Notes under the pieces: model-generated
Database searches by the model: none
Told to the model about the DNA's origin: nothing
The model's input: only the letters and a program-made list of their open reading frames with translations
Program-made: the position numbers and the translations under genes
Shown here: piece after piece, positions 1-10,160 of the stretch
Numbering within the stretch: the stretch's first letter is position 1
Layout: each line of letters begins with the position of its first letter
Assembly: GCA_949152475.1 (NCBI GenBank)
Contig: OX424567.1
Location: 16,393,402-16,457,401, forward strand
Length of the DNA: 64,000 nt
Source of the DNA: Terebella lapidaria
Lineage: Eukaryota; Annelida; Polychaeta; Terebellida; Terebellidae
Reading direction: 5' to 3'

Positions 1-2106
1 GCCACCCACTCGCGTGAGCTGGCCGGCACTGAATGTTCGTCGCAACCTTGTAGGCCGGTAGTGTCACTGTCCGCGGGGTCGTAGTAGGCCGCAATTTGCT
101 CTGGGGTTAGTGTTTCCCCCTGAGTGACTTGTCCCATGGCACAAGACAGTTCTTCGTTGACAGGGTCGTCTTCCGCGTATCCGCTTGCGGAAATGTCGGC
201 ACGTCGTGTGCCTCGATGTCGATCTCTGACTGTCCTCTGTTGACGACTCTCTACCTTGAGAACGGCCGTAAGTGCCTCATTGTAACTGTTAAAAGTGAGG
301 GCACACAGTTTATCGGCAATGGGGTCGGGTTGGCCGTTCATGAATTGTGCAATTACAGTTCGTTGCCGCGACGTCGGCGTAACGTCATCGAACACTTGCT
401 CCGCCAGGGCTTGGAGTCGCTCCATGTAGTGTTCCGCGTCCTCTTTTCGTTCCCGCTTGAGGAACGGGAAATCGTCCCGTTTGGACTGTCGACGGGACTC
501 TATAAGCCGCGGTGAATTGTTCGAAACTCCGAATGTATTGAGTGAGATTGCCCTCCTTGAAGGTCGCACGCCATTGAGCCATTTTAGCCGTAGCCAACGT
601 TTGGGGCTCAGACGTGAGTCTCTGTGGCGTGGGCGTGTCAACACTCACCGCAACTGGTGTAGTCGCTGCAGTGGCCGTCGGAGTCGGGACAGCCGCAGTC
701 GCCAGAGCCGTCGTATCTGGGCCGATCGGGGTCGCGTTAGCGAGGGCGGTCGGTGCTGTCGTCGCGGAGACGGCGAGTGATGCGGCGGGTGGTGCCGTCG
801 TGTGACTGGGGTCGTGTGGTGCTTGTGCAGCGGGGGCCGGTTGACTGTATGGAGGCGTCAGCCATGGTATCCCGACTGAGGGTGGGAATACAGCCGGTGG
901 TGGATATCGGTATACCGATCCATCTGGGCATACACCATGGTACACTAATCCGGGTTGTGCACCATGATAGCCGGTGTCAGCTATCACGCTGGGAACGCCA
1001 CCATATCCGGGCGGTGGGTTCGCGTAGCCGACATGCGGTGAATAGTATCCGGCAGCTACTCCATTTGGAACACCGCTTGTTGCGCCAGGGTATCCGACTG
1101 GCGGTACACCATATCCGTTGGTGTTTCCGACTGATTGTGAGATCGGAGGTCCGATCATTGGCACAACACTCTCTGCCGGAGCAGACACAACTTGATCTTG
1201 TGACGGATCGAAGCGCGGTTGTTCTCCGGTAGTCGGCGATGGTCGGTGCGTGGTCGGCGCGGGAGCGCGTGTGTCGGAAGTCGGCGTGTCGGGGTCGCAG
1301 GGTCGGCGACTTGATGTCGAGGGTGCTTGTCGGGGTCGCGCTTGTCGCATGGTGGCGCGAGATTCCGTCATCATGTCGCTGGGTCGTTGTTGTCGTAGAG
1401 GCGTCGCGATCCGGGTAGCGGTCGTCGCCAGGATGTCTTCGGATGTCGCTCCCGTCTGGCTGGGTCGTGTGTACTCTACCACCGTAGGCTCGGTCGGTAT
1501 GCGTGAGTACATTTCTGGCGCGGGGTCGTGTTGTCTCGGCGTCATGGACGGCGCCAGGGGTCGATTGGCCGAATAAGCGTTCGGCGGGGTCGGTTCCGGA
1601 ACATTGTCAGACTGACAAACCCACTGTCGTATCCGAGAGTTACTTGGTGGGTGTGTAACCATTGACGTGTCTATGGTTACCGGCCGAACGTTCACTGCTA
1701 ATTGTTCTGGGTCGATATCACTATCTACGCCCGCTCTTTGACGTGAGCGCGTATAGTTTCTGTCGGCAAAGTCACTTTTCTGGGTCGCTCTAGCCGGCGT
1801 GGCCGAGTACGCTCTAGCGTGTGCACGCAGAATGTCACTTACTGTATGTGACGGCGCGAGCGGGTCTTCGTCTAGGAACTCCTGCACCAGGTCGGTAGGC
1901 GGCGAAAACGATCTCAGGGTCGAATGGTCGCCGATGGAGTCGAAAAGGCCGGACGGTTGTTGCTCCTGCGACAGTGGAACTGTATCGCTCATGGCAACTG
2001 AGCGAGGGCCAGAAGGTCGGAAGGCCGGATTCGGATTGATCGTCACTTCGTCATCCGTGGGGTCGAGTGGCTCACCGCGGGAGGCTCCCGGGGCCAATGC
2101 CATCAA
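1..2106 (-). pseudogene. Gag polyprotein of the LTR element, frame broken once and truncated by the window edge
   Basis: Gag would form the particle that packages the element RNA. The first frame (2106 to 385, 573 codons) begins about 40 nt after the primer-binding site. Residues ~1-320 are Pro/Ser/Thr/Arg-rich. Residues ~325-430 form a low-complexity Gly-Tyr-Pro tract with repeated GY and PPGY words. Near residue 510 a capsid-like stretch starts (WRATFKEGNLTQYIRSFEQF). Around positions 474-482 the capsid-like reading moves to another minus-strand frame: the first frame continues with non-capsid residues, while the second reads RDDFPFLKRERKEDAEHYME and stays open to position 1. I see no zinc knuckle in view. 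The simplest reading is a one-base indel (or a sequencing error) inside capsid; programmed Gag frameshifts normally lie at the Gag/Pol border. Family identity is inferred from style, not from a database match. Confidence 0.65.
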
Positions 2107-2147
2107 TGCCGGTCAGGTCTGGGTCGAAGATCCGAGACTAGCTCAGA

Positions 2148-2165
2148 TCCTGGTCTACGGCGCCA
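2148..2165 (-). other. Candidate minus-strand primer-binding site
   Basis: On the minus strand the 18 nt following the LTR end read TGGCGCCGTAGACCAGGA. A TGG start immediately (1 nt) after a CA-ending LTR is the hallmark of a tRNA 3'-end primer site, and TGGCGCC openings are common in Ty3/Gypsy elements. I could not match it to one specific tRNA. Confidence 0.6.
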
Positions 2166-2256
2166 ATGTGAAGAATACGGTTCACTGGCCCGTATCAGGC
2201 CGAATGTCTGTGATGTTGTGCTACAGACCAACAAGCCGGCAGCTCAATTCAAACTG

Positions 2257-2262
2257 TTTATT
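2257..2262 (-). terminator. Polyadenylation signal AATAAA in the LTR
   Basis: AATAAA on the minus strand, about 100 nt after the TATA-like boxes and about 90 nt before the LTR/primer-site junction. This fits the R region of an LTR. Confidence 0.4.
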
Positions 2263-2360
2263 GTGGTGATAATGTCTGATGATCAATCACACACACCACA
2301 ATCGGGGCCGCTCACACCTACGTCGGTGATTTCCCAGTCGAAGTATCCTAATAGTATAGT

Positions 2361-2388
2361 CCTTTATATATATATGACAGTTTATATA
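2361..2388 (-). promoter_or_regulatory. TATA-like boxes in the LTR
   Basis: Read on the minus strand there are two close matches, TATATAAA (2388-2381) and TATATATATAAAGG (2374-2361). They lie in the middle of the LTR, upstream of the polyadenylation signal, as expected for the U3/R junction. Confidence 0.4.
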
Positions 2389-2956
2389 TCCACGTTATAT
2401 CAGCTTTTATATTTCTTTATGTGATCACGGCCGTTCTTCTTGGTACAATATACAATGCGACCGTCTACATTGATCACTTCTACTCAACTGCGCAAATAAC
2501 TGGGGCCGAGGGATCATGTGTCTGTGTAATTTCCCGCCAAGTGCATGCGGTGTTGTGATAGGTCAAATGTATGGTGCAATGCGCTGATGTCACCGGGAAA
2601 GTGGGTTTCCCCGGCTCGTGTCAATACTTGTAATGCCTGTATCTGTGCACGTGATGTGTGGAGTATGTGTGTCAAGTTCTATGTTTAGAAGTCAGTGCAT
2701 GTGAAGGTCAAGGTCGAGTAAACGGGGCCGAGTGTACTGAACTAGCGGGGCCACAGGTGCGTGGTTTGACCTGTGTATGTAACCATGACTACATGGAGTT
2801 TATGCTTGTGATCGTATAGTATGTACCTGTCCTGTATGTAAGTCTGTATGTATGTAGAATGAATGTTTGTTGTGGAAATGTGTAGTGCGCGGGAGGGACG
2901 GGAGTTACAGTCGCTAAAATTACTACATATGTATCCCTAACATTATAGCATGTGTC

Positions 2957-3289
2957 AATCTTCATGACGCCAAAGTCCAGAAGCGCAAGGCTGAGCGTGA
3001 CTGGAAGAAATCTGGACTTGAGGTCCATCGACAAATCTTCCTAACCCAGTGTAAGGACTACTCTTCCATGTTATCTGAAACTAAGACGGCGTATTACAGG
3101 GACAAAATAATGGAATCTGATACACGAGACTTGTTCAGAATGATCAATACTACGTTTGGTCAGTCTGCCGAGGTTGTGTTACCCACCAGTTGTGATGCTG
3201 ATGCTATCATGACCTACTTCATGGATAAGGTCACATCCATCCGTCAGTCCCTGGATAGTAACACCGGCCAGTCAGCACTCGGACGATGA
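2957..3289 (+). pseudogene. LINE ORF2 linker region upstream of the RT, ended by a frameshift
   Basis: In frame 2 this reads a basic stretch (KVQKRKAERDWKKSGLEVHR) typical of the linker between endonuclease and reverse transcriptase in L2-like ORF2, then continues to a TGA at 3287-3289. The downstream RT is in frame 3, and the alternative frame already reads SDDELVCSSS across the junction. A one-base indel near 3260-3285 therefore explains the break. There is no start codon context; the 5' end is a truncation point. Confidence 0.75.
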
Positions 3290-3290
3290 G

Positions 3291-4874
3291 TTGGTGTGCA
3301 GCTCCAGCCTCTTGGTGTGGAACACCGTCTCCTGTGACGAAGTTCACAAGATCATCAAACAAGCTGCGTGTAAATCCTCCCAGCTTGACCCAATACCTCC
3401 ATGGCTTTTCAAGTCCTGTCTCACTCTACTGCTCCCTGTGGTCACATCCATCATCAACCACTCACTATCTTCCGGCGTCGTTCCAGTGTGCCTCAAGCAA
3501 GCAGTCATCACGCCTGTGATCAAGAAGTCATCTCTGGATGCTGAAGTCCTTTCGAACTATCGGCCGGTGTCCAACCTCCCGTACCTGTCAAAGTGTTTGG
3601 AGCGGGTGGTGGCCACTCAGCTCCACTCTTACTTGGACACAAACGACCTTTATGACGCCATGCAGTCTGCCTACAGGGCAAATCACTCGACGGAAACCAC
3701 CCTCCTCAAGATCCACAACGACCTGCTTGTGGCTGCAGACGGCGGCACTGAGGTCGTTCTTCTTATGCTCGACCTCAGTGCTGCATTTGACACGATAGAC
3801 CACGAGATACTCCTGCGCAGACTACAACAACGATGTGGCATTGGTGGCAATGCACTACGGTGGTTTGAATCGTACATCTCTGGACGATACCAAGCAGTTT
3901 CCAGCCATGGATCAATTTCAAGGTCAACTCTCCTCTCGTGTGGCGTCCCCCAGGGATCAGTATTGGGTCCCGTCCTCTTTAACCTCTACATGCTCCCGTT
4001 AGGCGACATCATCACCACACATGGCATCAAGTATCTCTGCTATGCAGATGATACTCAGCTGTATGTAAGTTTGAATGAGGATGCTCCACTCAACAGGCTG
4101 CAGAGATGTGTTGAGGAAATCCGAGCCTGGATGTTGCTGAACAAACTTAAGCTTAATGATGCCAAAACCGAGATCATCCAGTTCTCATCTCGGTTCAGAA
4201 GCACCCATTATCTTCAACCGTTTCCAGTTGGGGAAGTGATAGTAGAACCAACCCCAACAGTTCGTAATCTCGGTGTCATGATGGACAGCTCTCTGACCAT
4301 GGACTCTCACGTACAGCAGGTCTGTCGCTCTGCCTCGTACGGTATACGATCTATAGGCCGTATTCGTAAATTTCTGGACCAACGTGCATGCGAGAAACTG
4401 GTGCATGCTTTCGTGGTTTCCAAGCTGGATTACTGTAACAGTCTTCTGTATGCCCTTCCCCAACGGAAGATTGACATACTACAGCGTATCCAAAACAATG
4501 CAGCTCGGATTGTGTCATGTACGCGCAAGCATGACCACATCAGGCCAGTCCTTGAACAGCTTCACTGGCTACCCATTCAACAGCGGATCGAGTATAAGGT
4601 CATACTCATCACGTTCAAGGTACTCCACCTCAACGCACCAACGTACCTCCGAGCGCTCCTGTGTGACAAAGTATCGACTCGGTGCTTACGTTCAACAAGT
4701 CGCAAACTGCTTGCTGTGCCTCGCATGAACACTAAAACGTATGGGGACAAGGCTTTTCAAGCTTGTGCCCCAGCACTCTGGAACTCCCTTCCTGATGAAC
4801 TCATGAACTGTGTTGACATCATCTGCTTCAAATCTCTGCTCAAGACCTACCTCTTCCGCAAGGCGTTCACATAA
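3291..4874 (+). CDS. Reverse transcriptase part of LINE ORF2 (L2/CR1-like), uninterrupted
   Basis: About 527 residues without a stop. Ordered RT motifs are visible: YRPVSNLPYLSK (residues ~87-98), motif A LDLSAAFDTIDH, GVPQGSVLGPVLF, the catalytic YADD at 4041-4052 (residues 251-254), then a C-terminal region with LHWLPIQQRIEYKV, which is characteristic of L2/CR1 ORF2. The enzyme would copy element RNA into chromosomal DNA at a nicked target. The nominal start is not a real initiation codon, since the frame continues from the shifted upstream segment. The frame is intact over more than 1.5 kb, so the insertion should be fairly young, but the missing endonuclease and the frameshift make it dead for autonomous movement. 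Confidence 0.85.
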   Translation: MVCSSSLLVWNTVSCDEVHKIIKQAACKSSQLDPIPPWLFKSCLTLLLPVVTSIINHSLSSGVVPVCLKQAVITPVIKKSSLDAEVLSNYRPVSNLPYLSKCLERVVATQLHSYLDTNDLYDAMQSAYRANHSTETTLLKIHNDLLVAADGGTEVVLLMLDLSAAFDTIDHEILLRRLQQRCGIGGNALRWFESYISGRYQAVSSHGSISRSTLLSCGVPQGSVLGPVLFNLYMLPLGDIITTHGIKYLCYADDTQLYVSLNEDAPLNRLQRCVEEIRAWMLLNKLKLNDAKTEIIQFSSRFRSTHYLQPFPVGEVIVEPTPTVRNLGVMMDSSLTMDSHVQQVCRSASYGIRSIGRIRKFLDQRACEKLVHAFVVSKLDYCNSLLYALPQRKIDILQRIQNNAARIVSCTRKHDHIRPVLEQLHWLPIQQRIEYKVILITFKVLHLNAPTYLRALLCDKVSTRCLRSTSRKLLAVPRMNTKTYGDKAFQACAPALWNSLPDELMNCVDIICFKSLLKTYLFRKAFT

Positions 4875-4989
4875 TGAACTTTTTTACCATGTTTTCTCAT
4901 GTATCTTTTAATGTTTTTCTTTTATTTTTTACATCAATTTATACTTTGTTCAGCGCTGCGAGATGCTGCATTTTATGCGCTATACAAGA

Positions 4990-5020
4990 ATAAATTATTA
5001 TTATTATATTATTATTATCC
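4990..5020 (+). repeat. ATTATT-type 3' tail of the L2-like LINE
   Basis: After AATAAATT the sequence runs as a TTA/ATT microsatellite up to about 5020, replacing the poly(A) seen in other LINE clades and defining the 3' end. Confidence 0.8.
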
Positions 5021-5079
5021 GCTCCTGGTTCATGCTTCTAACTTATTTGATGCACGATCGATCCACCCCAATCAAAGGG

Positions 5080-5290
5080 ACTTCCTGCCCTTTGAACGTC
5101 TTGAACGAACATATTTCTCGCTCTCTTGTGTCAGACAAAAGTGAAGGACCATAAGTGTTTGAATATGTCACAGAGATCAGTGATTCAAGTTGATGGCGAA
5201 CGACACGAAAGGAAGAATAGAAAAGGCCAGCAAAGTCTCCGTCCATGGATTTAGAAACTACGGACTTCTCTTCTGCTGGTCTATCTTTCA
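5080..5290 (+). repeat. Dispersed repeat family A, copy 1
   Basis: Shares blocks with 30215-30440 (same strand) and 23155-23385 (opposite strand): CCTGCCCTTT, a short spacer, GTGATTCAAGTTGATGG and CACGAAAGGAA. No coding capacity was recognised. The open frames in both copies are by-products of the shared sequence. Edges are approximate. Confidence 0.6.
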
Positions 5291-6250
5291 TTGATGGTTA
5301 AAAAGAAACGACAGGTAAGGGACTTGTCTTTCCTCTAATGTCCCTTTATATAACGCAGGCGCATGCAGTGGCATATCATGTGTTACAGTTGTAAGCCAGG
5401 AATCCAGTTGATGCATAACTCGATTCAATGACTGCGTGAACCAATGCCATTTCTGACGAAGATGTATTCCGCTTTGCTCCGTGAGATATTATGAGCTATG
5501 GTCGAAATTCCTGGGTATGATTCCACAAAGAATCGAAATTTACTGTGTCCGACTAAGTAATTTCGCGTGGTAACTCTCATGCTAAATGTTAAATTTAGTA
5601 TAATAAACTAGACTTAGGTTCTTTGTGAAATAGGCCCTAGATGATTTGTGTATTCTCCTCGCAGAATTAACACCGTAAGGTAATGATGAAAGGCAAAAAA
5701 ATCGAGACAGTCCCAATTGACTGTGAGAAAATGTACTAATCATAATCACCATCACTAATCTCCATCACCATTTCCATCCTGCTTGTGTCATGCAACATCA
5801 GATGACGTGAATTAACTTGCGACACATTGGCAAAGAATTGTTGGTTGAATACCCACCGGCTAAGAGACATATGCTAGGTACTTTGTAAGTTTTGGTGAAC
5901 AAATGAGATTGGAATCTAGGTTTCAATACAAATAATAATGTACACATAACATGACGTACCCAATAGTCCCTGGCACAACTGAACATATGTTGCATAAGAC
6001 TAATGCATGAAACATGCACAAATATATATGATATCTGATTAATGCATCTGATTGTTCTGACCGTGGTCTTTGGAGGATTCAATGACAGGTAAGTTCAATA
6101 CAGTATATCTAGGTATGCAATCAGTGAGAGATAACGTGATATATCCGTAACATTATGCACTGGTTACACACTCCACATCACAGGTTCTACGGAGTGTAGG
6201 GTACCTGAAAGGGACTGGGTGCATTATGGTGACAATGTTGATCGCATGGC
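5290..6250. other. Intergenic, no feature recognised
   Basis: AT-rich DNA with a short CATCAC-rich stretch near 5745-5775. No gene, TIR or tandem repeat was found. Confidence 0.5.
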
Positions 6251-6254
6251 AAGG

Positions 6255-6480
6255 TTCATCACGCTAGGACACTCATGTATCAGCCCGGTTTGTATTTATA
6301 CCCGTATTCATGGTCACGAGACAAAACGTTGTGTGCAACTTGTTATCAATGAGACTTATACAGCAACCTCTGGGGAAATGAGACAAGCCAATGAAGGTGT
6401 TTGTAAATATTGGAAATGACAACACTCGTTATATCAAGGTTCCAGAGCGCAACGTGGGGATACAGGTGATGGGTGTTGAG
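6255..6480 (+). repeat. Dispersed repeat family G, copy 1
   Basis: Aligned by eye with 28165-28400 (same strand): TATTCATGGTCACGAGACAAA, then AATGAGACTTAT, CTCTGGGGAAATGAGACAAGCC and CTATATCAAGGTTCC-like blocks, allowing substitutions. A shorter inverted match lies at about 24490-24560. The two open frames here translate alike only because the DNA is homologous. Confidence 0.6.
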
Positions 6481-7470
6481 GTATTGGGCATAAGATGTGT
6501 AGCACGGGACGATGAAGTGATAAAAATAATACATTCATGGACAAATGTTAGGGGTATAATTAGAGTTGTAAAATTGAAATAAAAACAGTTTTCCTCATTA
6601 TTTGAACATTTTCTAATACCGATACTCACCATTCTCAACATTTTCTAATACCAATACTTGTACCAATACTCACAAGCTGTTAGTGGTCACATTTATGTTA
6701 ATTATGAGAAACCAAAAGACAAAGCTGAATTATTAGAAGCACCTAACATCCCATCCAAATGTCACACGTTATTTCGTTGTCATACAAAGCCCATGTTCGT
6801 CCCACGCTCTGGAGATTACCGGCAGCTTCTATTAGAATAACATTGAGAGCTATCACGCAACAGACGTGGTTGTTGGTTGTGAGTCCACAATTTTTATTTT
6901 GAAAAAAAAACACACAAAATGGAATATATGGCGAGGCATTGTGGCTGCACCGCTTCTAACTTGTTTCGAGTATTTTGTGGAGCAGTTATTAATTCCATCT
7001 AGGGTACAAGACGAACAACTATATTTTCACATCATCTGTCCTTGATAGATGATGACATAACTGTGGCTTTAGACAAGAATGCTTGGTTCGGCCTTGTTTC
7101 CATTCCAAAAATGTTTGTTGTTGGCGTCATAACAGGCTTCCATTGGCATCATAACAATTTTGCTGTAGCGATGATTGGGAGTTCCACAGATTTCACCAAT
7201 GGGATGGCACAATGCTCATTTCGATTCATGCATCCTCGAATTTTCAAATGTCGCGATAAGTTTGTATCATAACAATGATGCTAGGAAATTTGATCCTACC
7301 AGCCCTCGATTCCATGATGCGTGATTTACATTACCCAAATTCGGAGTTCTTTTGCTATACGAGTGCGATTGGCATGAAAATTATAGTTTCTAGTAAAACG
7401 TTTTGAGATAAACAAATAAGTGATAATATTAATTTTGCGACGTACTATCATACTATTGTCACACAGATAT
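6480..7470. other. Intergenic, no feature recognised
   Basis: AT-rich, with a short near-repeat of TTTTCTAATACC and CAATACT words at 6607-6670. Open frames here are short and show no recognisable domain. Confidence 0.5.
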
Positions 7471-7740
7471 ATGGTTCTGCTCAGTTGGTGTAGATGGTAA
7501 TTTACTGCAGTGTTTACACAGTCAAACTCGCATCTGGGCAGCTAATCAAATCCGTCATCTGATTGGTCGTAAATATCCATCAAATACGACAAATTCGACA
7601 TCAGCGCATACACTATATTCATGTTGTTCTATCGAGATAATGGCCATAGCGGCACTCGCTGTTGACACACAGCAACCATTGCAGGTCTTCACCTTGTGTT
7701 GATGGCTTCTCAATTGCACCTCTTTTTGGGGCTCTGATAC
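7470..7740 (+). repeat. Composite repeat, block C, copy 1
   Basis: CAGTTGGTGTAGATGG, AATTTACTGCAGT, GCATCTGGGC, ATTGGTCGTA and GCAGGTCTTCACCTTGTG blocks recur in reverse at 43735-44020 and partly at 37540-37720. The first block slightly resembles a tRNA A box, but no B box follows at the right distance, so a tRNA-derived SINE is not supported. Confidence 0.6.
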
Positions 7741-8217
7741 TCGAGTTTATAGACGATTATGCGACTCATTCTGCAAGTGTTAATCCTGACAACTAATTTT
7801 CGAGTGGTGAATTTGTCATCACAACATCGATGATATTCTCGGAAATACTGAGAAAAATCATATCGGCCCACATTCACTGATGAAAGATTCTGATCACGCC
7901 ATTGTGGCTTCAGTTACGAACGCTTAGTTGGGCTTTGTTCCTGTCTGGAGATAGGTTTGTTTTAACCGTCATCAAAATCTAGTTGTTTGGTGGTGATAGG
8001 TGTCATCCCATTTCACTAAGCGACGAAATTGCTATATATACATTTACACGAATGCATTTTAAACACAGGTACACTGAAAGGCTGGTAAACGCATCGTGAA
8101 GCGTATTGGCGCAAACACAACATTCAGTATTGTTTATGGCATACCCCTTACAATGCGTGTACCACCTTACCAGTATGACAGCGTTTAGAAGACATCGCAT
8201 TGTTATCATTGAGAGTG

Positions 8218-8290
8218 TCACTGCTGATGGACGCTGAATTCGTCCCTGGGGATACCATCAACTCAGTGGCCTTTTGGTTCGTGATTGAGA
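8218..8290 (+). repeat. Dispersed repeat block E, copy 1
   Basis: A segment reading GTCACTGCTGATGGACG... GATACCATCAACTCAGT... TTCGTGATT closely matches the inner part of the 360-bp duplication at 48740-48815 and 49100-49175. Confidence 0.65.
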
Positions 8291-8454
8291 ACTTCAGGAC
8301 TGTATGCCTACTCGTCGTACCGTCTAAGCTTTAATGTATTTAAATGTTTATAAAAGCTTACACCGTGTCACCCATAACAGATCACATATATCACTTATGC
8401 ACTCTTTATGCAAAGTACATGTACTCTGAAATCTAAATAACACGTAATCATCGC

Positions 8455-8900
8455 GGGGACTAGTGATCAAGTCTTAATTTAAGCCAAGTGACCTCCGATG
8501 ATACTGAGCAGGTATATTTATAGATCGTTTTAGTAGTATGAGCTTTGTGTATCGCGTATGTCGATATGATACTTTGCGTACTCTGATCTTGAGGGTTACT
8601 CCAAGTGCATCCTTTTTCGTGGCGCACTTTCCATGACAAATATTTATGCCATTTTTGTTGCATTTCTTCACATATTATATGATATAAAAGGGTTTCTGTA
8701 CATCACAGTACCGGTTTGTGTTTGTTTGCTCACGTGCAAAAGGGAGTAAGTGTGAGGGGAGGGGAGGTGTAAACCCAATTAGTGGACTCGTCAATCTCAT
8801 ATTTGCTCCTTTGGAAAAAGTCCCAATTACTGTCCGACTCAACAATGACTAATGCACTTACTGCAAATATCACCTGGGTAATAATAATCATTTGACAGAC
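8455..8900 (+). repeat. Composite repeat, blocks F and D, copy 1
   Basis: Block F (~8455-8560, GTGATCAAGTCTTA... GACCTCCGATGATACTGA) recurs at 12810-12910 and, inverted, at 39870-39945. Block D (~8800-8890, CAATTACTGTCCGACTCAAC, then AATGACTAATGCAC and TACTGCAAATATCACCT) recurs at 11205-11295 and, inverted, at 39558-39660 and 44630-44720. Confidence 0.6.
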
Positions 8901-8989
8901 ACGATCGAAGTGACTGAAATATGATTCTACCTCATCAGTCTGGTTTTTAGGGTTACCGAACCAATGGTCTGATAACCTATCGTCGTGGC

Positions 8990-9640
8990 GTTATGTACGT
9001 TGTCTGTCTGTTGTCCGTCCACATTCTATCTTTAATGTTTACAGGCGAATTTTTCTTAAATATTGGACTAATATCTCTAAAGTATTTCAAGAAGGAGATA
9101 TTTTTTAGTCTTTCAATTCGCATTTTTTTCCGAACTGGCAGCCGTTTTTTTTACGAGAGATGGACAATTTCGCGGCCATTTGGGCCAAAAAGCGCCCAAA
9201 TATGCACTTTGTTTTTTTCCAAAACTATCTGGTCATTTTGGGGATAGTTATTTCAGAACTTGCTAATGGAAATACTTGGTTGCATTAAACGATGCAATGT
9301 CTCACATTCGTCATAAGGTCTGATTCATAGTCCAGAAATTAAGGCCCAAAATTGCCTAATATGCACAAATTGGACCCTGGGCCAAACCGCTTGTGCATAG
9401 ACCTCTGGTTTATAATATAGTTATATATGAAGTCTCATAGGGATTTGATGACCTTGCGTTTGATGAAGAGATGACCTTGAGAGGTAATTCTCGAGGTAAC
9501 ATTGATGTGAATAATGTGTGTGCCACTCATTATCAGTTGCGTTAACAGATGATCAGCGTTAACAGTGATAGCGCTAACATAGCGTTAACTGTGTGCTAAT
9601 CTCCGTCACTTAATTATGTCACCATTAGCCCATGCCTTTC
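8990..9640. other. T-rich stretch interrupting a composite repeat, with a GCGTTAAC cluster
   Basis: Between blocks D (8890) and B (9970) there is a T-tract-rich segment that is not seen in the other copies and may be a later insertion. No TIR or target duplication was found. At 9539-9589 the palindrome-containing 8-mer GCGTTAAC occurs four times (once as GCGCTAAC), roughly 11-17 bp apart. Confidence 0.4.
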
Positions 9641-9969
9641 TTAGAAAACTTGTAGATAAAACATAGAACCGATAACGAACACAAATTATTTTGTTCGAAC
9701 AAAGCTACATGTAGTATTAATACACCTGAATCGTTTCTGACAAAATCAAGAAATATCAAGGAACCTCACGAATCCCCATGTAAGAACATATGAACGTAAG
9801 AACCACTTCTTCCAATTTCCCTTCCATAAAGTTATGTCAGCACAACCAGCGAAATACAAAGGAAAACATTCACCATACTGAGGAATCGACTTCAGCAAGC
9901 CACGACAACAAGAGAATGAAAATAAGTAAACACAAAATGAACATATGCTGGTTTGATCAGAACATATTC

Positions 9970-10160
9970 ATTTCAATCTATATCTCCACCTACACACCAC
10001 GAAATCACCTTGATTGTGTTTAATTTAATATCCCAGAATCGAAGAGATATACCAATATTGCAGATGTAACCCTGTCGTCCAGTGTGACAAACAAGAAGCT
10101 GTTCTCAGCGGGCACCTGCCAGATTTAGACAGGTGCGTGAGTGGATATGTAATGATTACT
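9970..10160 (+). repeat. Composite repeat, block B with hairpin core, copy 1
   Basis: Contains TTTAATTTAATATCCCAGAA, GAAGAGATAT, AGCTGTTCTC and a hairpin GCACCTG...CAGGTGC at 10108-10133. Homologous inverted copies lie at 36775-36990, 40640-40860 and 43195-43400. A degraded same-strand copy lies at 11890-12060. Confidence 0.7.

Larger units (their letters stand above)
1..2909 (-). mobile_element. 5' part of a Ty3/Gypsy-like LTR retrotransposon, cut by the left edge of the window
   Basis: Read on the minus strand, the parts come in the canonical order: LTR (2909 to 2167), primer-binding site directly after it, then a long Gag frame leaving through position 1. The pol region and the 3' LTR lie outside the window. 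The block is visibly GC-richer than the AT-rich DNA from 5 kb onward, as expected of inserted coding DNA. Assignment to Ty3/Gypsy rests on the TGGCGCC-type primer site and the Gag capsid style; no protease, reverse transcriptase or integrase is in view to confirm it. Confidence 0.7.
2167..2909 (-). repeat. 5' LTR of the Ty3/Gypsy-like element
   Basis: The plus strand starts with TGTGAAGAAT at 2167 and the best matching far edge is GTTACA at 2909, so on the element strand the LTR would run TGTAAC...TTCACA with TG/CA termini. Inside, on the minus strand, there are TATA-like boxes and an AATAAA in the right order. The 2167 edge is well supported by the adjoining primer site. The 2909 edge is a guess from the TG/CA rule, because the second LTR is not available for comparison. 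Confidence 0.55.
2957..5020 (+). mobile_element. 5'-truncated L2/CR1-clade non-LTR retrotransposon
   Basis: The copy starts inside ORF2, just upstream of the reverse transcriptase, and ends with a short AT-rich 3' UTR and an ATTATT-type tail, the usual 3' end of L2/CR1 elements. The apurinic endonuclease that precedes the reverse transcriptase in full-length elements is missing, as expected from abortive target-primed reverse transcription. It lies about 50 bp from the inferred LTR edge. No convincing target-site duplication was found, which is common for this clade. Confidence 0.85.

Noticed and set aside
474..482. Programmed ribosomal frameshift in Gag
   Set aside because: The shift falls within the capsid-like region and not at a Gag/Pol border, and there is no evident slippery heptamer followed by a structure. 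A simple indel is more likely.
129..2269. Plus-strand open frames opposite the Gag region
   Set aside because: They are antisense shadows of the GC-rich Gag frame, without domains or start context.
7478..7560. tRNA-derived SINE head (A-box-like CTCAGTTGG)
   Set aside because: No B box at the proper spacing, and other copies of the block do not preserve the A-box bases.
9110..9250. T-rich open frame as a coding exon
   Set aside because: Phe-runs reflect T tracts. The segment is more likely inserted non-coding DNA.
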